Below are positions 34,446-43,319 of a DNA stretch of 64,000 bases, piece after piece (position 1 is the stretch's first letter; each line of letters opens with the position of its first letter). The stretch is taken from positions 372,001-436,000 of the forward strand of contig NZ_FNVD01000001.1 in NCBI RefSeq assembly GCF_900108275.1, given 5' to 3'. A program made the position numbers and the translations under genes. Under the pieces are notes generated by a model that ran no database searches, was not told the DNA's origin, and worked only from the letters and a program-made list of their open reading frames with translations. Source of the DNA: Jhaorihella thermophila. GTDB lineage: Bacteria > Pseudomonadota > Alphaproteobacteria > Rhodobacterales > Rhodobacteraceae.

Positions 34446-35081
34446 ATGCCTACCCTGCGGACGGCCATGGCGTCATGCCTGGTCGCCCTGACCGTGGCCG
34501 GTTGCACCAACCGGCCGGCCGGCAACGCCACCGACGCGCAGATCGCGGCGGTGTCCTATCGGGACGACGGGCCGAAATCGATCACCCTGTTCACGATGGT
34601 GAACAACCGCACCGGCAAGGGGGCGCACAGTTCGCTGCTGATCAACGCCTCCGAGCGGATCATTTTCGACCCCGCCGGGTCGTTCAAGGCCGACATCGTG
34701 CCCGAGCGCGGAGACGTGCTCTATGGCATCACCCCGGCGGTCGAAAAGGCCTATATCGGTTCGCACGCGCGCAGCACGTTCCACGTCGATATCCAGACGG
34801 TCGAAGTGACGCCCGCTCAGGCCGAGATCGCCTATCGGCTGGCCACGCAGAACGGCCGGGTGATGGGCGGGCTGTGTTCGAACGCCGCGGCGAATCTGCT
34901 GCGGCAGGTGCCGGGGTTCGAGAGCATCCATGCCTCGATGTTTCCCAGCAAGCTGCAGGAAGAGTTCTCCAGGCTGCCGGGCGTGACGCACGACAAGTAT
35001 TACGAGTACGACAGCGAGGATCTTCAGGAAGGACTGAAGGTCAACAATGCCAAGCTGAACGCGGCCGCCCACAGCGGATAG
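34446..35081 (+). CDS. lipoprotein of unknown function
   Basis: The 211-residue product has a lipobox VAGC (Cys20) after a short signal peptide, so the mature protein is anchored in a membrane from the periplasmic side. The mature domain contains IVPERGDVLYG and GGLCSNAAANLLR, with a Cys and several His residues that could be an active site in a NlpC- or DUF4105-like fold, but I cannot assign it. It begins 2 bases after the oxidase subunit IV stop, so the two are co-expressed. It converges with azlD. Confidence 0.7.
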   Translation: MPTLRTAMASCLVALTVAGCTNRPAGNATDAQIAAVSYRDDGPKSITLFTMVNNRTGKGAHSSLLINASERIIFDPAGSFKADIVPERGDVLYGITPAVEKAYIGSHARSTFHVDIQTVEVTPAQAEIAYRLATQNGRVMGGLCSNAAANLLRQVPGFESIHASMFPSKLQEEFSRLPGVTHDKYYEYDSEDLQEGLKVNNAKLNAAAHSG

Positions 35082-35085
35082 CGAA

Positions 35086-35421
35086 TCATCCGGTCAGGTA
35101 AAGCAGCGCCCAGAGCGTGCCCGCGCCGGCGAACATGGCGGCCAGCACGTTGCGGGTGGCATAGCCGGTCGCGGCCGTCACGAGCGCCGCCGCCAGCCGG
35201 GCCGTGTCGGGTGCGCCGCCGGTCGCCGGCGGCCATACCACCAGCGGCGCCACCAGCGCGGGTATGATCGCCACGGCGGTATAGCGCAGATGCCGCAAGA
35301 TCCATGCCGGCAGCGGTCGGTCGCCCACCAGGCCGATGAAGACGAAGCGCAGCGCGAAGCTGCCCACGGCCATGCCGATGATCACGGTCCAGAGCGTCAC
35401 GGGGTCGAATTGCGCGTTCAT
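35086..35421 (-). CDS. azlD: AzlD family branched-chain amino acid transport protein
   Basis: This 111-residue, four-helix membrane protein starts with the AzlD pattern WTVIIGMAVGSFALRF. Together with AzlC it forms the AzlCD (YgaZH-like) exporter for branched-chain amino acids or analogues. ATG 35421 overlaps the azlC stop by 4 bases (ATGA). Confidence 0.9.
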   Translation of the reverse strand: MNAQFDPVTLWTVIIGMAVGSFALRFVFIGLVGDRPLPAWILRHLRYTAVAIIPALVAPLVVWPPATGGAPDTARLAAALVTAATGYATRNVLAAMFAGAGTLWALLYLTG

Positions 35422-36131
35422 TCCGCGGCTCTCCCTTCGATCACCGTCTCGGCGCAGGCCCCGGCGATCATTCCCGCCAGCCCGGCCAGGATCAGGCCCA
35501 GATTGTGCGGAATCCCCGCGCCCAGAAGAACGACGACCACGGAAACCGCCGCGGCGATCAGATGCGCGCGTGTGCGCAACATGGGCGCGACCATGGCGAT
35601 GAAGGCGATCGGAAGGACGAAATCGAGCGCCCAGCTTTCCGGGATCGTCTTGCCCAGCGCCGCCCCGGCAAAGGTCGCCGCATACCAGGTGGGCGCCAGC
35701 GGCGCCACCACGCCAAAGAAATAGGCCATCCGTTGGTGAACGGTCATGCGCGGTTCGGTTTCGAACTGGACGACCGAGCAGGCATAGGACTGGTCCACCG
35801 TGAAATAGGCCGCCAGCGCCCGCTGCCACAGCGGCGCCGCGCCCAGATACGGCGTGAGCGAGGCCGAATACATCGCGACCCGCAAGTTCACCGCCAGTGC
35901 CGAAACCAGCACGATCAGCGTGGGCGTGTCCTGCTGCATCAGCTGCAGCGCGGTAAACTGCGCGGCGCCGGCGAACACGGTGAAGGTGAACACCATCGTT
36001 TCGAACAGGGTCAGCCCGGCCTCGGTCGCGAGCACGCCGAACAGGGTGCCGAAGGGCGCGGCCACCAGGATGAAGGGAAGTCCATCCCTGAAGCCCTTGG
36101 CAAAAAAGGAATTGACGGTGGTGCTGGTCAC
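35418..36131 (-). CDS. azlC: AzlC family branched-chain amino acid exporter subunit
   Basis: This 237-residue inner-membrane protein has about seven or eight helices. It shows the AzlC signatures GLPFILVAAPFG near the start and the conserved segment around MYSASLTPYLG. The GTG start at 36131 has AGGA upstream. It is divergent from fdhD with 49 bases between starts. Confidence 0.92.
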   Translation of the reverse strand: MTSTTVNSFFAKGFRDGLPFILVAAPFGTLFGVLATEAGLTLFETMVFTFTVFAGAAQFTALQLMQQDTPTLIVLVSALAVNLRVAMYSASLTPYLGAAPLWQRALAAYFTVDQSYACSVVQFETEPRMTVHQRMAYFFGVVAPLAPTWYAATFAGAALGKTIPESWALDFVLPIAFIAMVAPMLRTRAHLIAAAVSVVVVLLGAGIPHNLGLILAGLAGMIAGACAETVIEGRAAE

Positions 36132-36180
36132 GGCAAGGTCCTAAACTGTGCCGGCCCGGACTACCGGCGATCGGGGAGGG

Positions 36181-37071
36181 ATGCAATTGGCCACGCGTGA
36201 CGACCTGTCGGATTACATCATCGCACCGGACCCGGATGCGCGGCGCCTGACCCGCGCGGTGGCGGGCGTGGACCACACCGGCGCGCCCGTCGATATCCGG
36301 GTGATCGAGGAACGACCCCTGACGATCTATCTCAACAGGCAGGAGATCGTCACCGCGATGACCATCGGCGACTACCCGGAATATCTGGCACTGGGATTCC
36401 TGCGCAATCAGGGGATGCTGAAGGACGGCGAAGAGATCATCGGCGTCGATTACGACGAAGAGGTCGAAACCGTCGTCGTGCGCACGGTCGGAGAAACCAC
36501 CTACGAAGACAAGCTGAAGAAAAAGACCCGCACCAGCGGCTGTGCCGTGGGGACCGTGTTCGGCGACATGATGGAGGGGCTCGAGGGCGTCACCCTGCCG
36601 CGGACGCCGGTGCGGACCTCCTGGCTCTATGCGCTGGCGCAGAAGATCAACCGCACCCCGTCTCTCTATCTGACGGCAGGGGCGATTCATGGAACGGTGC
36701 TGTGCCGGCAGGACCGGCCGCTTGTTTACATGGAGGACGTGGGACGCCACAACGCGGTGGACAAGATCGCCGGCTGGATGCTGTCGGAACGGGTGCCGGC
36801 GGCCGACAAGATCCTGTATACCACCGGGCGGCTGACTTCGGAGATGGTGATCAAGACGGCGATGATGGGGATCCCGGTGCTGGCCTCGCGGTCGGGTTTC
36901 ACCGCCTGGGGGGTCGAGATCGCGCGGCAGGTTGGGCTTACGGTGATCGGGCGGATGCGCGGGCGGCGCTTTGTCTGCCTGTCGGGCGCCGAGCGTCTGG
37001 TCCGGGATGCCGATCCGGCATCGGTGCCCGAGGAAGACCGCAAGCATCGGCGCAAGGGAGCGGCGTCGTGA
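36181..37071 (+). CDS. fdhD: formate dehydrogenase accessory sulfurtransferase FdhD
   Basis: This 296-residue cytosolic protein passes sulfur from a cysteine desulfurase to the molybdenum cofactor of formate dehydrogenase. The loop RTSGCAVGTVFG has one Cys at 121 and Gly at 124, where E. coli has a CxxC pair. EDVGRHNAVDK and TTGRLTSEMV follow as expected. A GGGGAGGG site precedes ATG 36181. It heads a molybdenum-cofactor group with mobA, mobB and moeA, interrupted only by intergenic element copy E. No formate dehydrogenase structural gene is in the window. Confidence 0.94.
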   Translation: MQLATRDDLSDYIIAPDPDARRLTRAVAGVDHTGAPVDIRVIEERPLTIYLNRQEIVTAMTIGDYPEYLALGFLRNQGMLKDGEEIIGVDYDEEVETVVVRTVGETTYEDKLKKKTRTSGCAVGTVFGDMMEGLEGVTLPRTPVRTSWLYALAQKINRTPSLYLTAGAIHGTVLCRQDRPLVYMEDVGRHNAVDKIAGWMLSERVPAADKILYTTGRLTSEMVIKTAMMGIPVLASRSGFTAWGVEIARQVGLTVIGRMRGRRFVCLSGAERLVRDADPASVPEEDRKHRRKGAAS

Positions 37072-37092
37072 TCGGGGGCGACGTGGTGCGGG

Positions 37093-37157
37093 AGGGGGGC
37101 CAGCCCCCCTCGGCCTGCGGCCTCACCCCCCGGGATATTTCGGGCAAGAGGAAGGAC
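37093..37157 (+). repeat. dispersed intergenic element, copy E
   Basis: A perfect 8-bp stem (37093-37100 with 37103-37110) is followed by a small GGCC-TGC-GGCC hairpin and then the conserved tail CCGGGATATTTCGGGCAAG. It fills most of the 102-base gap between fdhD and mobA. It closely mirrors copy F at 54.5 kb. Confidence 0.7.
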
Positions 37158-37173
37158 CGGGCGGGGGCGCGTC

Positions 37174-37824
37174 ATGGGAGCTGAGACGCTGGGGGTCATC
37201 CTTGCGGGCGGGCGCGCGACCCGCATGGGCGGTGGCGACAAGGGGTTGCTGCCGCTGGGCGGGCGGACGTTGCTGACCCATGTCATCGACCGGATCCGGC
37301 CGCAGGTGGCCGGGCTTGCGCTCAATGCCAATGGCGAGCCGGCCCGGTTCGCCAGCTTTGGCCTGCCGGTGATCCCGGACACGATCGAAGGTCACCCCGG
37401 CCCGTTGGCGGGGGTGCTGGCGGGGCTCGACTGGGCCGCCGGGCAAGGGGCGAGTTGCCTCGTCACCGTGGCCGCCGATACGCCGTTCTTTCCCCGCGAC
37501 CTGGTGGCGCGTCTGCAGGAGGCCGCGCAGGGCATGGCGCATCCGCTGGTGCTGGCCACCACGCCACGCGAAGGCGGCGAGGCGCTGAAATCGGGAGGGC
37601 GGCGGGGGGTGAACCGGCACCCGACCTTCGGTCTCTGGCCGGTGGCGTTGCGCGACGATCTGCGTGCGGCCCTGAAGGCCGGGCTGCGCAAAGTGGTTCT
37701 GTGGACCGACGCGCATGACGGGCGCGAGGCGCTGTTTCCGGTCGGCCGGATCGATCCCTTTTTCAATGTCAATACGCCCGGCGATCTGGAGCGTGCCGCG
37801 GCGATGCTGGAGGAACAGTTGTGA
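37174..37824 (+). CDS. mobA: molybdenum cofactor guanylyltransferase
   Basis: The enzyme adds GMP from GTP to molybdopterin to make the MGD form. The 216-residue protein has LAGGRATRMGGGDKG (10-24) for nucleotide binding, HPGPLAG and VAADTPF. Its stop overlaps the mobB start (GTGA). The presence of mobA with fdhD indicates use of bis-MGD enzymes. Confidence 0.95.
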   Translation: MGAETLGVILAGGRATRMGGGDKGLLPLGGRTLLTHVIDRIRPQVAGLALNANGEPARFASFGLPVIPDTIEGHPGPLAGVLAGLDWAAGQGASCLVTVAADTPFFPRDLVARLQEAAQGMAHPLVLATTPREGGEALKSGGRRGVNRHPTFGLWPVALRDDLRAALKAGLRKVVLWTDAHDGREALFPVGRIDPFFNVNTPGDLERAAAMLEEQL

Positions 37825-38312
37825 GAGTTTACGGCGTCGTCGGCTGGAAGAATGCCGGCAAGACCGGGCTGATAGAGCGGCTGGTGCGCGAGATCACCGG
37901 CCGGGGGATCACGGTTTCTACGGTGAAGCATGCCCATCACACGTTCGACGTGGATCACGAGGGCAAGGACAGCTGGCGCCACCGCGTGGCCGGGGCGACC
38001 GAGGTGCTATTGGCCTCGCGCAACCGTTTTGCGCTGATGCACGAGCTACGGAACGAGGATGAGCCGCGTCTTGAGGATTTGCTGGCCCGGCTGGCCCCGG
38101 TCGATCTGGTGCTGATCGAGGGCTACAAGCGCGACAGCCATCCCAAGGTCGAGGCCCACCGCAAGGCGACTGGCAATCCGCTGATCGCGCCGGGCGATCC
38201 CACTATCCGCGCCGTGGCCAGCGACGAGCCGATGGATCTGGATCGACCAGTTTTCGACCTCGACGACACGGTGCGGATTGCCGATTTCATCCTGTCCGAA
38301 GTGGGGCTGTGA
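37821..38312 (+). CDS. mobB: molybdopterin-guanine dinucleotide biosynthesis adaptor protein MobB
   Basis: This 163-residue GTP-binding protein assists MobA. The P-loop GWKNAGKTGL is at 8-17, and VKHAHHTFDVD and LIEGYKRDSHPK match the family. The GTG start at 37821 overlaps the mobA stop by 4 bases. moeA follows after 6 bases. Confidence 0.94.
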   Translation: MRVYGVVGWKNAGKTGLIERLVREITGRGITVSTVKHAHHTFDVDHEGKDSWRHRVAGATEVLLASRNRFALMHELRNEDEPRLEDLLARLAPVDLVLIEGYKRDSHPKVEAHRKATGNPLIAPGDPTIRAVASDEPMDLDRPVFDLDDTVRIADFILSEVGL

Positions 38313-38318
38313 GGGGCC

Positions 38319-39572
38319 ATGATCGAGCCGCCGCCGCTGAAGAACGACTGTTTCGCACTGCCGCCGGGGGTGAACTGGACGCCGGTAGACGAGGCGCTCG
38401 CGCTGCTGCGCGACAGGTTGCACCCGGTGACGGGGGAGGAATGCGTGCCGTTGCAGGCCGCGCTCGGCCGGGTTCTGGCGCGTGACGTGGTGGCGCGGCG
38501 GTCGAACCCGCCCCGGACCAACTCGGCCGTCGATGGCTATGCGCTGGCCGGACCGGTGGCCGAGGGCAGCCACGTCCTGCCGCTGGTCGAGGGCCGCGCT
38601 GCCGCCGGGGTTCCGTATGAGGGCGTCGTGCCCGCAGGCCAGGCCATCCGCATCCTGACCGGTGCGATCCTGCCCGAGGGCGTGGATAGCGTCATCATGG
38701 AAGAGGACGTCACCGCCGAAGGGGGCGAGATCGCCTTTCGCGGCCCGCTGAAGAGGGGCGCGAATGCCCGTGCCGCCGGCGAGGACGTGGCCGAGGGGGC
38801 CGTGGCCCTGCCCGCCGGGCGGCAGGTGGCGCCGCAGGATCTGGCGCTTCTGTCGGCGGTGGGCGTCGCCGAGATCCCGGTGCGGACGCGGTTGCGGGTG
38901 GCGGTGCTTTCCACCGGCGACGAACTGGTCGAACCCGGCGCGCCCGCAGGGCCGGGCAAGATCTACGACGCCAACCGCCCGATGCTGCTGGGCCTGGCCG
39001 AACGGATGGGGTTCACACCCATCGACATCGGCCGGGTACCGGACGATCGCGATTCCCTGCGCGCGCGGCTGGACGAGGCCGCGTCGCGGGCGGACCTGAT
39101 CCTGACCTCGGGCGGCGCCTCGGCGGGGGACGAAGATCACGTTTCGGCGCTCTTGCGGGAAAGCGGCGCGTTGCAGGAATGGCGCATGGCGATCAAGCCG
39201 GGCCGTCCGCTGGCGCTGGCGATGTGGGATGGCACGCCGGTCTTCGGCCTGCCCGGCAACCCGGTCGCGGCGCTGGTCTGTGCGCTGATCTTTGCCCGTC
39301 CCGCGATGGCCGCGCTGGCGGGCATGGGGTGGCCTGAACCGCAGGGCTTCGACCTGCCGGCGGCTTTCGAGAAGCGCAAGAAACCGGGCCGCCGCGAATA
39401 CCTGCGCGGCCGGGTGAAAGACGGCCGGGTGGAGGTGTTCCGCTCTGAAGGCTCCGGCCTCATCAGCGGACTTTCCTGGGCCGGCGGGCTGGTCGAGATC
39501 GGGGACGAAGAACGCCACATCCGCCCAGGCGACCCGGTGCGGTTCCTGCCCTGGGGGGCGTTCGGCCTTTGA
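38319..39572 (+). CDS. moeA: molybdopterin molybdotransferase MoeA
   Basis: This enzyme inserts molybdate into molybdopterin. The 417-residue protein has the four-domain MoeA layout: NSAVDGYAL near residue 68, ILTGAILPEGVD, then STGDELVEPG and LTSGGASAGDEDHV in the MogA-like domain, and VFGLPGNPVAAL. It ends the fdhD-mobA-mobB-moeA series. The 519 bases after it hold no intact gene. Confidence 0.95.
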   Translation: MIEPPPLKNDCFALPPGVNWTPVDEALALLRDRLHPVTGEECVPLQAALGRVLARDVVARRSNPPRTNSAVDGYALAGPVAEGSHVLPLVEGRAAAGVPYEGVVPAGQAIRILTGAILPEGVDSVIMEEDVTAEGGEIAFRGPLKRGANARAAGEDVAEGAVALPAGRQVAPQDLALLSAVGVAEIPVRTRLRVAVLSTGDELVEPGAPAGPGKIYDANRPMLLGLAERMGFTPIDIGRVPDDRDSLRARLDEAASRADLILTSGGASAGDEDHVSALLRESGALQEWRMAIKPGRPLALAMWDGTPVFGLPGNPVAALVCALIFARPAMAALAGMGWPEPQGFDLPAAFEKRKKPGRREYLRGRVKDGRVEVFRSEGSGLISGLSWAGGLVEIGDEERHIRPGDPVRFLPWGAFGL

Positions 39573-40091
39573 CATCGGTGGCCGTCGGTGGCCGGGGGCG
39601 GACATGTCCTCTCCTGCGGGAGGTGGGCGCGTCGCGGCCCACCATCGCGCGTTCCTTGATCTTTCCGGCAAAAGCTCCAGTCGGTTCGAGATGTGGCGTG
39701 GTGTTGGCGGGCGGGAGTTGGGAAATACCCGGAGGCGCTGTTGCGGGCAGAGCGTTCGAGGCCTTTGCGGCGCATAGCCGGGGGCGCAAGTCGGCGCGCG
39801 ATGCGCTCTGCATGTCGGCGCTTTCGGCTACCCGGCATGACCCCGAGCCGCGGGCCTTCGCCGAAAGGCTCGGGACCGAGGGCAGGCGCTCGAGCAGGCC
39901 ATCATTGCCGTCGCGCGAAAACTGTTGGCCGTTCTGAATGCAATGATCCGGGAAAACGGACCATAGCGCCCCAGTTGAAGCCAGACTGAAGAACACATGT
40001 GTCGGGGCGCGCATTGGGCAGCGCCGATTTCCCTGACGGGCGGCAAACGCACGGTATGGGCAAGGCAGGGGAACCCCTGTAGGGTCGCGCC
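39573..40091. other. 519-base stretch with transposase remnant and no intact gene
   Basis: After moeA there is a hairpin-poor, degenerate region. At 39779-39966 the tail of an IS110-type transposase can be read. The parts before (39573-39778) and after (39967-40091) show no coding pattern I can support, and I see no terminal repeats. Odd codon use fits decayed insertion-element DNA. Confidence 0.5.
39779..39966 (+). pseudogene. IS110-family transposase, C-terminal fragment with frameshift
   Basis: Frame one reads RGRKSARDALCMSALSA, then TRHDPEPRAFAERLGTEG up to about 39883. The match continues in another frame from 39898 with AIIAVARKLLAVLNAMIREN and a TAG at 39964-39966. This is the usual C-terminal end of IS110/IS1111-type transposases (a MAALSASR...ARKLL.LN pattern). 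The N-terminal catalytic DEDD part is gone and the frame is broken, so it is inactive. Confidence 0.7.
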
Positions 40092-41624
40092 ATGAGCAGC
40101 ACGACTCTGACCTTTTCCGACGACCAGGCCACCGCCTTCGATATGATCGCCGAGCTTCTGCGCGGCGTCGGGGTGGACATCGAAGACACCCTGCTGACCC
40201 CGGCGCGCGACGACGGTGCCGGCGTCATGGCCGTGATCGGCAAGGCCGGCTCGGGCAAGACCCTGCTTCTGGCCGAGCTTTACCGCGCGCTCGAAGCGGC
40301 CGGGGTCGAAGTGGTGTCCGGCGACTACGAAGGCCGTCGCCGCCGCGACCGGCGCACGCTCGCGATCCTCGCCCCGACCAACAAGGCCGCCAGCGTGCTG
40401 CGGATGCGGGGCGTGCCGGCGACGACGATCCATCGCATCCTCTACACCCCCGTCTACGACCCCGAATACGAACGCATCGCCGAATGGCTGGCCGGCACCG
40501 GCGACCGGCCCGAGATCGAGGGTCTGACCGACGAGGCCTTGGACCGCGCCGCCGCCTTCTATGAACGCAACAAGTCGATCCCCGGCGCGCTGGCCGCGGC
40601 GGGCCTGCGGGGCTCGGACTTCATCACCGGCTGGAAGCGGCGCGAACAGCCGCTGGATATCGGCTTCATCGACGAGGCCTCGATGCTGGACGACCGCCAG
40701 TTCGAGGATCTCAAGGACATCTTCCCCACGCTGATCCTGTTCGGGGATCCCGCGCAGCTGGCCCCGGTCAACCAGTCCGGCGCGATGGTATTCGACGCGC
40801 TGCCCAGTCCCCGCAAGCTGGAACTGCACCGCATACACCGGCAGGAGGCCGACAACCCGATCCTCGATCTCGCGCATGCGCTGGCCGACCCGGATCTGGG
40901 GTTCGAGGATTTCGAACGGCTGATCGAGGACACCGCCCGCCGGGACGACCGCGTGGTCTGGGGGCAGAGGGTCGAGGTGGACCTGATGGCCCGCAGCCCG
41001 GTTCTGGTCTGGCGCAACGCGACGCGGGTGCGGCTCATCAACGCCTTCCGAACGGTGCACGCGGCGCCCGAAGATGCGCTTCTGCCCGGTGAGCCGCTGA
41101 TCTGCGACGGGATCGAACTGCCGCTGAAGCACCGCAAGAAGCGGCTCGATCTCGAGGCGCGCGGCCTCATCAAGGGGGCGCAGGTGGTCTATCTCGGCCC
41201 CGGTTCGCGCGCGGGCTTTGCCCGGCTGCATGTGATCGGCGCCGAGGATCCCCAGGTCAGCGCCGCCTCGATCATCAAGATCGAGAAACCGGACGAGGAA
41301 GAACCCTTCATCCCCCAGGCCGCCCGCATGGGCGCCACCTTTCTGCACGGCGCGGCGGTGACGATCCACAAGGCGCAGGGGTCGCAATGGGATACGGTGC
41401 AGGTCTTTGCCCCCGACATCTGGGCGGCGGCGCGGATGGGCCGGGTCGAGGCCGGCCAGCCGCTGTGGAAACGCCTGGCCTATGTCGCGATCACCCGCGC
41501 GCAGGATCGGCTGATCTGGGTCGTGCGCAATCGGCTGTCGAAGCCCTCGCATCCGCTGCGGGTGGACGACCTGCGCGCGCGGCCCGCCGCGGCCCTGACG
41601 CTGGAGATGCAGGAAGAGGGGTGA
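40092..41624 (+). CDS. RecD-like ATP-dependent DNA helicase (AAA family)
   Basis: This 510-residue superfamily 1 helicase-like protein has Walker A GKAGSGKT at 50-57, Walker B GFIDEASM (Asp194, Glu195), a GDPAQLAPV motif III and the C-terminal UvrD/RecD motifs TIHKAQGSQWD and YVAITRAQDRL. It is probably a 5'-3' helicase or nuclease partner in repair. Standalone proteins of this type are common in Rhodobacterales, but their substrate is not established. It is followed convergently by the TIGR02186-type gene with no gap. Confidence 0.88.
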   Translation: MSSTTLTFSDDQATAFDMIAELLRGVGVDIEDTLLTPARDDGAGVMAVIGKAGSGKTLLLAELYRALEAAGVEVVSGDYEGRRRRDRRTLAILAPTNKAASVLRMRGVPATTIHRILYTPVYDPEYERIAEWLAGTGDRPEIEGLTDEALDRAAAFYERNKSIPGALAAAGLRGSDFITGWKRREQPLDIGFIDEASMLDDRQFEDLKDIFPTLILFGDPAQLAPVNQSGAMVFDALPSPRKLELHRIHRQEADNPILDLAHALADPDLGFEDFERLIEDTARRDDRVVWGQRVEVDLMARSPVLVWRNATRVRLINAFRTVHAAPEDALLPGEPLICDGIELPLKHRKKRLDLEARGLIKGAQVVYLGPGSRAGFARLHVIGAEDPQVSAASIIKIEKPDEEEPFIPQAARMGATFLHGAAVTIHKAQGSQWDTVQVFAPDIWAAARMGRVEAGQPLWKRLAYVAITRAQDRLIWVVRNRLSKPSHPLRVDDLRARPAAALTLEMQEEG

Positions 41625-42392
41625 TCAGCTGTTCTTGAGCAGCCGGAACGCGGTGGAGGCACCCCAGCCGGCGGCGATGGCGATGGCCAGCGCCATGATG
41701 CCATAGACCATCGGCCGTTCCCGCGACAGGGTGAACAGGACCCGTTCCAGCCCGACCTTGCGCACGTCGATCACGGTTTCATCGCTGGACACGACCCGCC
41801 CCCCCCGGGTCAGGAAGATCCGAATGTGGTAGTCGCCTTCGGTCAGGTTGGCCGGCATGTCGATCGCGGTGCGAAACAGGGTCTGTTCGTCAAAGGCCAC
41901 CTTGCCCTCGAGCGTCTGATACAGCCCTTGCGCCGTGCGAATGCGGATGACGGCCTCGGTGAAGCTCTCGCTGTCTTCGATCGCCATCGGGGCCCCGACC
42001 GAGCGGATGGCGTGGTCTACCGTGACCTTGTGGCGCAGGTTCTCCGTTTCGCTGATCGCTTCGTGCATGGGGGCCGAGGTCGCCACCGCATAAAAGACGG
42101 GGGCGGCGTCCACCTCCACCGTGTCGGTATTGACCCAAATGATCCCGTTCCACTTGGACTTGCGCCGCACCACGACAGGGTGCGACGGACCGGCCACGGT
42201 AATCACCACCTGAAGCGGGTTTTCGGTGTCGATCGGCTCTTCCCGCTTGACCGCGCCGAAGATCAGGATGTTGGAACCGTCAAAACGGGTGGTGATCGAC
42301 ACCTTATCCTTCGACAGGCCCAGAACGACTTCTTCCTTCGCCAGGGTCAGCGACGGAACGAGAAGCAGAAGAATCAGGAGCAGGAGGCGCAT
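41625..42392 (-). CDS. TIGR02186 family membrane-anchored protein
   Basis: This 255-residue protein has an N-terminal signal peptide (MRLLLLILLLLVPSLTLA), a periplasmic beta-rich domain of about 200 residues and one C-terminal membrane helix (YGIMALAIAIAAGW). It matches the alphaproteobacterial family that accompanies TauE/SafE exporters. It lies 3 bases downstream of the intact TauE gene, so it is probably an accessory of sulfite or organosulfonate export. No catalytic motif is visible. Confidence 0.82.
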   Translation of the reverse strand: MRLLLLILLLLVPSLTLAKEEVVLGLSKDKVSITTRFDGSNILIFGAVKREEPIDTENPLQVVITVAGPSHPVVVRRKSKWNGIIWVNTDTVEVDAAPVFYAVATSAPMHEAISETENLRHKVTVDHAIRSVGAPMAIEDSESFTEAVIRIRTAQGLYQTLEGKVAFDEQTLFRTAIDMPANLTEGDYHIRIFLTRGGRVVSSDETVIDVRKVGLERVLFTLSRERPMVYGIMALAIAIAAGWGASTAFRLLKNS

Positions 42393-42395
42393 GGC

Positions 42396-43319
42396 TCAGT
42401 GACCTCCCGGCGCGCCGAGCGTGTAAAGCTCGGACGGTTGCAGCAGAAGGTCCAGCGCCAGCTTCAGGCAGACGGCAATGACTATCAGAGCCAACAGGAT
42501 GCGCAGCTGTTCGGCCTTCATCCTGACCCCGATCCGCGTGCCGATCTGGGCTCCCACCACGCCGCCGATCAACAGCAGCAGCGCCAGCATGATGTCCACG
42601 GTAAAGTTCGTGGTGGCGTGCAGCATGGTGGTAAATGCGGTCACCAGGATGATCTGAAACAGCGAGGTGCCCACGACCACCTTGGTCGGCATGCCGAGGA
42701 TGTAGATCATCGCCGGCACCATGATGAAGCCGCCCCCCACGCCCATGATCGCGGCCAGGATGCCCACCGCCATGCCCACGAGAATCGGCGGAATGACCGA
42801 GATATAGAGCCCGGAGGCGCGAAACCGCATCTTCAAGGGCAGGGCATGCACCCAAGTCCGTTGCCGCCGACGAGGGGCGGGGGCGCCGCCGGCCTTGCGC
42901 GCCTTGCGAATGGCATTGAGGCTTTCGACGAACATCAACGCGCCGACCACGCCCAGGAACACGACGTAGCAGAGCTTGACCAGCAGGTCGACCTGGCCGA
43001 GGCTCTTGAGATAGTTGAAGATCACAAGGCCAAGAGCAGCCCCCATCAGACCGCCGGCCTGCAGCACCAGCCCCATCTTGATATCGACCGTCTTGCGTCG
43101 GAAATGGGCAAGAACGCCGGAAAAGGACGAGGCCACGATCTGCGCCGCTTCGGTCGCGACGGCGACCGCCGGCGGGATGCCGATGAAGAAAAGAAGCGGC
43201 GTCATGAGGAATCCGCCACCGACGCCGAACATGCCCGAAAGGATGCCCACGATTCCGCCCAGACCAAGCAGAAGGTAGGCGTTCACGGAGACTTCGGCGA
43301 TAGGTAGATAAATTTGCAT
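42396..43319 (-). CDS. TauE/SafE family sulfite or sulfonate exporter, intact copy
   Basis: This 307-residue inner-membrane protein has two homologous four-helix halves. Each has the family motif GxxxGxxGVGGGF: LSGMFGVGGGFLMTP near residue 28, and IMGVGGGFIMVPAM in the second half. ATG 43319 gives MQIYLPIAEVSV, the same start as the upstream paralogue. A linker with PRRRQRTWVHALP joins the halves. An inverted repeat spans the start codon. It lies in an operon with a broken paralogue upstream and the TIGR02186 gene downstream. Confidence 0.92.
   Translation of the reverse strand: MQIYLPIAEVSVNAYLLLGLGGIVGILSGMFGVGGGFLMTPLLFFIGIPPAVAVATEAAQIVASSFSGVLAHFRRKTVDIKMGLVLQAGGLMGAALGLVIFNYLKSLGQVDLLVKLCYVVFLGVVGALMFVESLNAIRKARKAGGAPAPRRRQRTWVHALPLKMRFRASGLYISVIPPILVGMAVGILAAIMGVGGGFIMVPAMIYILGMPTKVVVGTSLFQIILVTAFTTMLHATTNFTVDIMLALLLLIGGVVGAQIGTRIGVRMKAEQLRILLALIVIAVCLKLALDLLLQPSELYTLGAPGGH

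Noticed and set aside
35422-37047. Long minus-strand extension upstream of azlD
   Set aside because: It is an antisense frame across azlC (other frame) and fdhD. AzlD starts cleanly at 35421 with ATGA overlap.
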